Positions 1-5,039 of a stretch of 9,992 bases of DNA are shown here, in pieces (the stretch's first letter is position 1; each line of letters starts with the position of its first letter). The notes under the pieces are model-generated. The model was not told the DNA's origin, searched no databases, and saw only the letters and a program-made list of their open reading frames with translations. Source of the stretch: RGIG1993 sp964564225 (GTDB taxonomy: Bacteria > Bacillota > Clostridia > Oscillospirales > CAG-272); NCBI GenBank assembly GCA_964564225.1, contig CAZMAF010000055.1:1-9992 (forward strand), in the 5' to 3' direction. The translations under genes and the position numbers were made by a program.

Positions 1-29
1 AGCTTTTTGAAAAAAGCCCACATCACCGC

Positions 30-86
30 AAAAACTTTCGGACTGCGCTTTTACAGCATTATTCTCACTCCGTTCCGAAGGTTTTT
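30..86. repeat. Imperfect inverted repeat in left-edge intergenic DNA
   Basis: A 13-base arm at 30-42 (AAAAACTTTCGGA) is answered at 74-86 by TCCGAAGGTTTTT. Twelve of 13 positions pair and the remaining one is a G-T wobble. The 31 bases between the arms contain no convincing ORF. The repeat sits directly beside the stronger hairpin at 97-127, so the two probably belong to one structured intergenic element. No function can be assigned from sequence. Confidence 0.45.
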
Positions 87-96
87 GAGGGGGGTA

Positions 97-127
97 CGGG
101 GGAACTTTTTTTCAAAAAGTTCCCCCG
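97..127. repeat. Perfect 14-bp hairpin with 3-base loop
   Basis: CGGGGGAACTTTTT at 97-110 pairs perfectly with AAAAAGTTCCCCCG at 114-127 around the loop TTC. An outer helix is possible between GGTTTTT (80-86) and AAAAACC (129-135), giving a larger folded unit. On the minus strand it lies beyond the glmM terminator at 141-178, so it may be a back-up terminator, or the 3' hairpin of a gene entering from the left. Its symmetry and G/C-run composition look more like a dispersed intergenic repeat. Only counting copies in the whole genome would tell. Confidence 0.7.
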
Positions 128-140
128 AAAAAACCATAAG

Positions 141-178
141 AAAAAAGCTATCTCAAACGAACGTGAGATAGCTTTTTT
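141..178 (-). terminator. Rho-independent terminator of glmM (bidirectional)
   Basis: Inverted arms AAAAAAGCTATCTCA (141-155) and TGAGATAGCTTTTTT (164-178) enclose an 8-base loop. The core GCTATCTCA/TGAGATAGC helix is flanked by A6 and T6, so the RNA from either strand ends in a U run. It begins about 12 bases past the glmM stop codon, the expected place for the minus-strand terminator. It could also stop transcription arriving from the left. Confidence 0.9.
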
Positions 179-180
179 GT

Positions 181-194
181 TGTAAACGTTTACG
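181..194. promoter_or_regulatory. cre-like palindrome at the glmM stop codon
   Basis: TGTAAACGTTTACG contains the perfect 12-bp palindrome GTAAACGTTTAC (182-193) and matches the catabolite-responsive element consensus TGWAANCGNTNWCA at every defined position but the last. It overlaps the glmM stop codon (TAA on the minus strand, 190-192) and sits just before the terminator. That is an odd place for CcpA control, so the match may be fortuitous. Confidence 0.3.
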
Positions 195-1536
195 AAAGCT
201 TTGTTTCGATTTCTTCAATGAGAGAAGCGATTTTATCAACGACGCTGTGGCAGATTTCGTTTGTTTCAGCTTCTGCCATTACGCGCATAACGGGCTCTGT
301 ACCTGAAGCGCGCACGAGAATGCGTCCTTTGCCGGCAAGTTTTTCTTCTTCGGCGGCGATTGCCTTTTTAACGGTTTCGTCTGCAAGAATTTCCGCTTTG
401 TGTACAACGCGGACATTTTTGAGATATTGCGGATAGATACGCATACCCGATGCCAGACGGGAAAGCGAGGATTTGGTTTCGAGCATAACCTCAACGATCT
501 TGAGTGCGGTCAGAAGTCCGTCGCCTGTGGTGGCGTATTTTGAGAAAATGACGTGTCCCGATTCTTCACCGCCTAACACGAAGCCGTTTTCGCGCATACA
601 TTCGTATACGAACCGGTCACCGACTGCGGTTTTGACTGATTTGATGCCCTCGTTTTCAAGTGCTTCGTAAAGACCGATATTGCTCATTATGGTGGAAACG
701 ACGGTGTTGCCGTAAAGCTCGCCGCGCGATTTCATATACTTGCCGCAGATATAGAGAATGCGGTCGCCGCTTACAAGTTCACCGTTGTCGTCAACGGCAA
801 GGCAACGGTCGGCATCGCCGTCAAAGGCAAAGCCGCAGTCGAGTTTTTCGGCTTTCACAAGCTCTGCGAGCTTTTCGATGTGCGTTGAGCCGCAGCAGTC
901 GTTGATGTTGGTACCGGTGGGATTGTCACCGATGACGTAGACCTTAGCGCCGAGCGCTTCAAAGACCGAGCGCGCGATATTCCAGGTCGAGCCGTTTGCG
1001 CAGTCGAGACCGATGCGGAGCGATTTGAAGGAACGTGTAGCAAGCGAGATCAGGTAGGCAATATAACGGTTTCTGCCCATTGCGTAGTCGAAGGTAGCGC
1101 CGATCTTATCGCCTGTTGCGAGCGGAGGCTCGGGGCGCTCTCCGTCGAGATACGCTTCGATTTCGTCGGTAAAACTCTCGTTCATCTTTTCGCCCGTTGA
1201 GGAAATGAGCTTGATGCCGTTATCATAATAGGGGTTGTGGCTTGCCGAGATCATAATGCCGATGTCGAAGTTGTCGTTTCTCGTGACGTAAGCGACCGAG
1301 GGCGTGGTGGTGACGTGAAGCAGATAAACGTCGGCACCCGAAGCGGTCAGTCCTGCAACGAGCGCGTATTCGAGCATATAGCCCGAGCGGCGCGTGTCTT
1401 TACCGATTACAGCGCGGCAAGGTTTGTCTTTTGTAAAAAGATAGCCGATATAGCGTCCGATCTTGTAGGCGTGTTCTGCGGTCAGAACGCGGTTGGCTTC
1501 GCCGCGAAAACCGTCAGTTCCAAAATAATGTCCCAT
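190..1536 (-). CDS. glmM: Phosphoglucosamine mutase GlmM
   Basis: This cytoplasmic enzyme converts glucosamine-6-phosphate to glucosamine-1-phosphate, on the way to UDP-GlcNAc for peptidoglycan. The 448-aa length is normal for the family. All four alpha-D-phosphohexomutase landmarks are intact: the phosphoserine loop ISASHNP (residues 96-102, Ser99 the expected phosphoserine), the metal loop DGDADR (239-244), the sugar-binding GGEESGH (322-328) and the C-terminal phosphate loop RASGTEP (409-415). The N-terminal MGHYFGTDGFRG is typical of GlmM rather than of ManB or PGM. The ATG start is set by AGAAGG (CCTTCT at 1543-1548 on the plus strand), 6 bases away. It is transcribed alone from a near-consensus promoter at 1592-1620 and stops at the hairpin at 141-178. 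Neither glmS nor a glmS ribozyme is next to it. Confidence 0.97.
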   Translation of the reverse strand: MGHYFGTDGFRGEANRVLTAEHAYKIGRYIGYLFTKDKPCRAVIGKDTRRSGYMLEYALVAGLTASGADVYLLHVTTTPSVAYVTRNDNFDIGIMISASHNPYYDNGIKLISSTGEKMNESFTDEIEAYLDGERPEPPLATGDKIGATFDYAMGRNRYIAYLISLATRSFKSLRIGLDCANGSTWNIARSVFEALGAKVYVIGDNPTGTNINDCCGSTHIEKLAELVKAEKLDCGFAFDGDADRCLAVDDNGELVSGDRILYICGKYMKSRGELYGNTVVSTIMSNIGLYEALENEGIKSVKTAVGDRFVYECMRENGFVLGGEESGHVIFSKYATTGDGLLTALKIVEVMLETKSSLSRLASGMRIYPQYLKNVRVVHKAEILADETVKKAIAAEEEKLAGKGRILVRASGTEPVMRVMAEAETNEICHSVVDKIASLIEEIETKLS

Positions 1537-1591
1537 AAAAAACCTTCTTTTAATATAGTATATATGTCAGTAGCAGCGTATTGTCGTTTGT

Positions 1592-1620
1592 AGTATACAC
1601 GATTTACCAGAAAATGTCAA
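1592..1620 (-). promoter_or_regulatory. Sigma-A-like promoter of glmM
   Basis: Reading the minus strand, TTGACA (plus-strand TGTCAA at 1615-1620) is followed after exactly 17 bases by TATACT (plus-strand AGTATA at 1592-1597). That is a perfect -35 and a 5/6 -10 at ideal spacing. The predicted start near 1585 gives a leader of roughly 50 nt before the glmM ATG. Confidence 0.85.
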
Positions 1621-1739
1621 TAATTTATCCCGAAAATGCAAAAATATTATCAGAAATTTGTAATTATTGGTAATAAAGCAGATAAAGATGATACTTTGCT
1701 AATTTTTGTGGAAATTTTTGGTGAAATCTCTCGATTATT

Positions 1740-1766
1740 TTAGCACTCGCCTTTTAAATTTGCTAA
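1740..1766. promoter_or_regulatory. CIRCE-like HrcA operator upstream of hsp20
   Basis: The heat-shock operator CIRCE is TTAGCACTC-N9-GAGTGCTAA. Here a perfect left half TTAGCACTC (1740-1748) is followed, after exactly 9 bases, by ATTTGCTAA (1758-1766), which matches the right half at 6 of 9 positions, including all of the outer TGCTAA. That is 15 of 18 defined positions at correct spacing, 171 bp before the start of a small heat-shock gene. HrcA binding is an inference. No hrcA gene is in the window, and the right half is degenerate. Confidence 0.65.
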
Positions 1767-1779
1767 AATTAAACAAATT

Positions 1780-1812
1780 TTCACAAAATGTTCACAACAA
1801 GTTCAAAAATAT
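1780..1812. repeat. Three tandem 11-bp direct repeats
   Basis: TTCACAAAATG (1780-1790), TTCACAACAAG (1791-1801) and TTCAAAAATAT (1802-1812) are contiguous. They share TTCA at the start, and the first two share TTCACAA. The 11-bp period is close to one helical turn, so the A-rich blocks face the same side of the DNA. They lie between the CIRCE-like site and hsp20, within the likely promoter or leader region. They may bend DNA or bind a protein side by side; the third copy is diverged and the region is AT-rich. Confidence 0.45.
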
Positions 1813-1937
1813 AGGCTATGATAAAGGTGCAGCAGGGGAAAACAAAAAGCAATAAGGCGAAAAGATTGCTAAACCTTGCAAGAAATCACCAATCCAATCC
1901 ATATATTATAGATTGCCATACGGCACAGGAGGTATTT

Positions 1938-2348
1938 ATGTTTCATTTCACACCCACACTTTATCGCTCGCCATTTAGTCTTGCTGACGCACTTTTGGAG
2001 TATCCCGAAAGCACGAAGATGATGCGTGCTGCTACCGATATTATTGATGCGGACGACCGTTATCTGCTTGAGATCGAGCTTCCCGGTTATCATAAGGAGG
2101 ATATTGAGGTATCGCTCCAGACGAAGTATCTGACAATCAAGGCTACGCCCAAGACTCACGAGGAGGGCGAGGCCGAAAGACGTTATTTGAGACGCGAGCG
2201 CTCATTCGGTGAGTACTGCGCAACCTTTACGGTGCAGAACATCGAGGCGGAAGGCATTACGGTTTCCTATGAAAACGGTGTTCTTACGGTGGCGCTTCCC
2301 AAGAAAAAGCCCATCGAGCCTGAAACGCGCCGTTTCAGCGTACAGTAA
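1938..2348 (+). CDS. Small heat-shock protein, Hsp20/alpha-crystallin family
   Basis: This is an ATP-independent holdase chaperone that binds unfolding proteins in the cytoplasm. The start at 1938 is chosen because a perfect AGGAGGT (1927-1933) lies 4 bases upstream. The resulting 136-aa length suits bacterial Hsp20, and MFHFTPTLYRSPF is a typical short N-arm. The alpha-crystallin domain spans about residues 32-122: ADD-type beta strands near YLLEIELPGYHKEDIEVSL, the RRERSFGEY strand (86-93), and YENGVLTVALPKK (111-123). The last matches the family's AxxxNGVL signature with Ser110 in place of Ala. The C-terminal RRFSVQ probably supplies the I/V-x-I/V-like anchoring motif (Phe-Ser-Val), a less usual version. 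The gene appears monocistronic, followed by a terminator at 2418-2450, and is probably heat-regulated through the CIRCE-like site. Confidence 0.93.
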   Translation: MFHFTPTLYRSPFSLADALLEYPESTKMMRAATDIIDADDRYLLEIELPGYHKEDIEVSLQTKYLTIKATPKTHEEGEAERRYLRRERSFGEYCATFTVQNIEAEGITVSYENGVLTVALPKKKPIEPETRRFSVQ

Positions 2349-2417
2349 GTTTCCTTTTTGCAAAGTTTCATTTTCCTTTTTTCCTTCCTTAATTTTTCCT
2401 TTTGCCGAAAGGCGACG

Positions 2418-2450
2418 AAAAACCTTCCTTTCCGGGAGGTTTTTTGTTTT
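2418..2450 (+). terminator. Rho-independent terminator of hsp20
   Basis: AAAAACCTTCC (2418-2428) pairs with GGGAGGTTTTT (2434-2444), with one U-G pair, around a 5-base loop, and is followed by a T-rich tail (to 2450). It lies about 70 bases after the hsp20 stop and before the next promoter, so the heat-shock gene is insulated from the downstream operon. Confidence 0.85.
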
Positions 2451-2489
2451 ATTTTCATCGTCTCGTTTTAAATTCTTCACACTTTCGTC

Positions 2490-2518
2490 TTGTAATCTGC
2501 TCGCTTTTATGGTATGAT
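2490..2518 (+). promoter_or_regulatory. Promoter of the three-gene operon 2560-4893
   Basis: TTGTAA (2490-2495) and TATGAT (2513-2518) are separated by exactly 17 bases. The predicted start is near 2525, with a leader of about 35 nt to the ATG at 2560. The site lies after the hsp20 terminator and is the only promoter apparent for the following three overlapping genes. Confidence 0.7.
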
Positions 2519-2559
2519 AAAATGTAATATGTTATTCTCTTAAAGTAAGGAATTCACTT

Positions 2560-3597
2560 ATGAATAAATTTTTTCTTTCGTTTGTTCTGCCGATTATCAT
2601 TTTTAGTCTGATTCTCGGCGGCGCAACGACCTATACGATGCTGGATGCTTTTGTGCTTGACCGTGCGGTTGGCGCAGTTACCGTTGATCGACGTCCCACG
2701 ACGACCATGCAGCCGGACGAGCCAACTTCGCCGGATGACAGCGTGACGGAGGATGGTGTTACGCCTGATGAGCCGGAAGTGGTTTATCCTATTATCAGCG
2801 ATCGGTATTATAAGGATGCCAACATCGAAATCACCATTGAAGAAATCTATTACGAAAACAAAAACGGATTTAATAACAAGGTTTTTGTCGTGGATCTGAA
2901 GCTTTCGAGCGTTGAATATTTGCAGACTTTTATCAACACCAATTCGTCCGGAGAGGTGAGCAAGACGACGGTCTCCAATATGGCACAAAAAAATAATGCC
3001 GTTTTGGCTATCAACGGGGATTATTTTTCTTATCGCAAGGGCGGTTTTGTCGTGAGAAATTATATGTATTGGCGTTTGTCTCCCAAAACCTCCGGTGATA
3101 AAAAGAAGTTTGGTGACGATGCGCTTCTTATTCTTTCGGACGGTTCGTTTAAAATGATCGATGAATACGATATCATTTATAACGGCGAGGTGTCGGCTTA
3201 CGGACTTCCCCTGAATACGTATCAGTGTTTTTCCTTCGGTCCGAGACTGATTGAAAACGGTGAGATCAAGGTCACGAAGAAAAGCGAGGTCGGAGAGTCG
3301 GCGAAATCCAATCCCAGAACGGCGATCGGCATGGTTTCGCCCTTGCATTATAAGATTGTGGTTGCTGAAGGACGTATTGAGCGGTACAACGGCAACGATG
3401 GACTTGAGCTTTACGAGGTTGCCGATATTATGGATAAGCTCGGATGCATCGAAGCATACAATCTTGACGGAGGATCGTCTACGACGCTTTATTTCAATGG
3501 TAAGGTGCTGAACGAGCTTACCGGCAGCGGTGAGCGTCAGGTGAGCGACTGTATTTTTATCAACGGTCTGACCTATTCCGAGGAGGTAGTAAAGTGA
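2560..3597 (+). CDS. Membrane-anchored phosphodiester glycosidase (NAGPA/DUF2233) domain protein
   Basis: This 345-aa protein has one N-terminal hydrophobic segment (about residues 4-24), best read as a signal anchor. An acidic, Pro/Thr-rich linker (about 45-75) leads to an extracytoplasmic domain. That domain (about 85-340) shows the hallmarks of the family related to mammalian N-acetylglucosamine-1-phosphodiester alpha-N-acetylglucosaminidase: INGDYF (151-156), the FGPRLI region (227-232), NPRTAIG (252-257) and NLDGGSSTTLYFNG (301-314). Bacterial members are thought to act on cell-envelope sugar phosphodiesters or exopolysaccharide, but the substrate cannot be read from sequence. AAGGA (2547-2551) is 8 bases before the ATG. 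Its stop overlaps the next gene's GTG start in the sequence GTGA, so the two are translationally coupled. Confidence 0.88.
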   Translation: MNKFFLSFVLPIIIFSLILGGATTYTMLDAFVLDRAVGAVTVDRRPTTTMQPDEPTSPDDSVTEDGVTPDEPEVVYPIISDRYYKDANIEITIEEIYYENKNGFNNKVFVVDLKLSSVEYLQTFINTNSSGEVSKTTVSNMAQKNNAVLAINGDYFSYRKGGFVVRNYMYWRLSPKTSGDKKKFGDDALLILSDGSFKMIDEYDIIYNGEVSAYGLPLNTYQCFSFGPRLIENGEIKVTKKSEVGESAKSNPRTAIGMVSPLHYKIVVAEGRIERYNGNDGLELYEVADIMDKLGCIEAYNLDGGSSTTLYFNGKVLNELTGSGERQVSDCIFINGLTYSEEVVK

Positions 3598-3989
3598 AAA
3601 AGTTCCGACCCGCCATCGTGTATGCCGCAGTATCGCTTTTCGTTCTGGTATTTGGGGTGATTTATACGGCGAACGGTTTTGGCGTTACTTCGTATTATAT
3701 GTCCTACGCTTTTTTGCCGACTGCTGTTGCCGCTCTGTTTTTTCTTTTGTTGATTCTCGGAAAGGGTCAGAAGCCCGATGGGTACGCCGCGATGTTTTTT
3801 GCCTTTTTCGTGGCGTCAGCAACGGTATTTTCGCTTGTTAAAGGTATTTTTGAAATCGCGGGCGCGTATTCCGATTACGACGTTATGCTCTTTGCGATTG
3901 TGCTTGTAACGGGGATGGCTTATTTTATTTTGTATTTCGTACAGATTTTCACAAAAAACAAGGAGAAATCTTCCGATGAGAACGGTTAA
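3594..3989 (+). CDS. Hypothetical four-helix membrane protein
   Basis: I do not recognise this 131-aa family. It starts at GTG (3594), with AGGAGG at 3581-3586, 7 bases upstream and inside the end of the preceding gene. Hydrophobic segments lie at about residues 7-26, 35-56, 64-88 and 97-120. The short basic N-terminus (MKKFRP) and charged tail (KNKEKSSDENG) suggest both ends are cytoplasmic. There are no cysteine, histidine or other catalytic-looking clusters. The start overlaps the glycosidase-like gene by 4 bases and the end overlaps the aldo/keto reductase gene by 14 bases. It is therefore co-expressed, and may be a partner of the envelope glycosidase. No transport or enzymatic role can be claimed. 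Confidence 0.8.
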   Translation: MKKFRPAIVYAAVSLFVLVFGVIYTANGFGVTSYYMSYAFLPTAVAALFFLLLILGKGQKPDGYAAMFFAFFVASATVFSLVKGIFEIAGAYSDYDVMLFAIVLVTGMAYFILYFVQIFTKNKEKSSDENG

Positions 3990-4893
3990 GCTTGGGAAAT
4001 CAGGACTTTCGGTGCCGACTGTGGCAGTCGGCTGTATGCGCATCGGCGGGATGAGCGATTACGATGCCGCCGCTTTTATTGATAAAGCGATTTCCATGGG
4101 AGCAAATTTCTTCGACCATGCCGACATTTACGGCGGCGGACGCTGTGAGGAAAAATTTGCATCGGCGTTCGGGATGAACGACGATCGCCGCGAAAAGGTG
4201 ATCTTGCAGTCAAAATGCGGCATTCGCCCGGCGCGCTATGATTTCAGCCGTGAGCATATTCTTTCGTCGGTTGACGGCATTCTTTCGCGCCTGAAGACCG
4301 ATTATCTTGACGTTTTACTTTTGCACCGTCCCGATATTCTCTGCGAGCCTGAGGAGGTTGCCGAGACCTTCCGTGTATTGAAGGAGTCGGGTAAGGTCAG
4401 ACATTTTGGGGTATCCAATCACAATCCGATGCAGATCGCGCTCCTTGAGCGGTATCTGGAAATGCCCATTGTTGCCAATCAGATTCAGTTAAGTATTACC
4501 AACTGTACGACGATGTCGTCGGGTATCAACGTGAATATGGAAAACGACCGCGCGACGATGCGTGACGGTTCGGTGCTTGATTTTTGCCGTCTGAACGATA
4601 TTTCCATTCAGGCGTGGTCTCCTTTCCAATATGGCTTTTTCGACGGTGTTTTTCTTGACAATCCTGATTTTGAGGCGTTGAACCGCGTGATCGGTGAAGT
4701 CGCCGAGGCGCATCGCGTGTCGAAGACGGTTATTACGATCGCGTGGCTTCTTCGCCATCCCGCGAAGATCATTCCCGTGACGGGTACGACGAAGATAACC
4801 CGTCTCGAAGACTGCCTGAAAGCGGCGGACGTCACCTTAACGCGCGAGGAGTGGTATGCGATTTTCCGCGCGGCGGGCAACGATATTCCCTGA
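3976..4893 (+). CDS. Aldo/keto reductase (YdhF-like)
   Basis: This is a cytoplasmic NAD(P)H-dependent oxidoreductase with a TIM-barrel fold and 305 aa, close to the length of E. coli YdhF. The catalytic tetrad is complete: Asp47 and Tyr52 in FFDHADIYGGG, Lys80 in ILQSKCG and His117 in LLLHRPD. Later family features include HFGVSNHNP (about 143-151), the WSPF strand near residue 214 and the cofactor-binding IIPVTGTTKITRLEDCL near the C-terminus. The VANQIQLSI strand (about 166-174) also fits. The physiological substrate is unknown. AAGGAG (3960-3965) lies 10 bases before the ATG, and the start overlaps the membrane-protein gene by 14 bases, making this the third gene of the operon. No good terminator follows. 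Confidence 0.93.
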   Translation: MRTVKLGKSGLSVPTVAVGCMRIGGMSDYDAAAFIDKAISMGANFFDHADIYGGGRCEEKFASAFGMNDDRREKVILQSKCGIRPARYDFSREHILSSVDGILSRLKTDYLDVLLLHRPDILCEPEEVAETFRVLKESGKVRHFGVSNHNPMQIALLERYLEMPIVANQIQLSITNCTTMSSGINVNMENDRATMRDGSVLDFCRLNDISIQAWSPFQYGFFDGVFLDNPDFEALNRVIGEVAEAHRVSKTVITIAWLLRHPAKIIPVTGTTKITRLEDCLKAADVTLTREEWYAIFRAAGNDIP

Positions 4894-4928
4894 TTTGTGT
4901 CTTTAATGTTAACAATAGAAACTTATTC

Positions 4929-4957
4929 TTGACATTTTTTGAGAATTTTACTATAAT
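4929..4957 (+). promoter_or_regulatory. Perfect consensus sigma-A promoter of the acyl-CoA ligase
   Basis: TTGACA (4929-4934) and TATAAT (4952-4957) are separated by exactly 17 bases, an exact match to the housekeeping consensus. Transcription should begin near 4964, giving a leader of about 75 nt. A promoter this strong is usually held down by a repressor, which fits the palindrome starting at 4971. Confidence 0.9.
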
Positions 4958-4970
4958 TTGAATATATCTG

Positions 4971-4996
4971 ATACGGACACAGCGCTGTGTCCGTAT
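4971..4996. promoter_or_regulatory. Perfect 26-bp palindrome at the transcription start: putative operator
   Basis: The left arm ATACGGACACAGC (4971-4983) is the exact reverse complement of the right arm GCTGTGTCCGTAT (4984-4996), with no spacer. It starts about 7 bases after the predicted transcription start of the ligase gene. Such a site suits a dimeric repressor such as a TetR- or GntR-family regulator of fatty-acid genes; no regulator gene is in the window, so this is inferred. In RNA it would form an 11-bp stem with a 4-base loop. It is followed by TTTACTTG rather than a U run, so it is a poor terminator. Confidence 0.7.
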
Positions 4997-5039
4997 TTAC
5001 TTGTCAATGACGTGCAAAGGACGAAAGGAAGTTTTCTCA

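Larger units (their letters stand above)
1537..1937. other. Divergent intergenic region glmM / hsp20
   Basis: This 401-bp AT-rich spacer has no convincing gene. It holds the glmM promoter (1592-1620), the CIRCE-like operator (1740-1766) and the 11-bp repeats (1780-1812). The hsp20 promoter is not clear: TAAAAT at 1764-1769, inside or beside the operator, and TATGAT at 1817-1822 are possible -10 boxes, but neither has a good -35 at 17 bp. An ATG at 1818 would extend hsp20 by 40 residues, but it lacks a ribosome site and adds a non-conserved basic stretch, so this part is read as leader. Confidence 0.6.

Noticed and set aside
1537..1590. glmS-type ribozyme or riboswitch in the glmM leader
   Set aside because: The leader is only about 50 nt and AT-rich, with no conserved ribozyme core; the glmS ribozyme belongs to glmS, which is not here.
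1818..1937. 40-residue N-terminal extension of the small heat-shock protein (ATG at 1818)
   Set aside because: No ribosome site precedes it, the added residues do not look like Hsp20, and the ATG at 1938 has a perfect AGGAGGT.
2554..3348. 264-codon minus-strand ORF opposite the glycosidase-like gene
   Set aside because: It is the antisense of a gene with clear family motifs; its translation has no recognisable domain and no ribosome site was identified.
4909..4915. TTAACAA half of a Rex site upstream of the ligase promoter
   Set aside because: The matching left half at the required 4-base spacing is absent.
4971..4996. Palindrome as the terminator of the aldo/keto reductase operon
   Set aside because: It lies downstream of the ligase promoter and is followed by TTTACTTG rather than a T run, so it would terminate its own gene's transcript and is not a standard terminator.
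5001..5039. TTG start giving the acyl-CoA ligase 13 extra residues
   Set aside because: The ATG at 5040 has AAAGGAAG at good spacing; the extra residues have no family counterpart.
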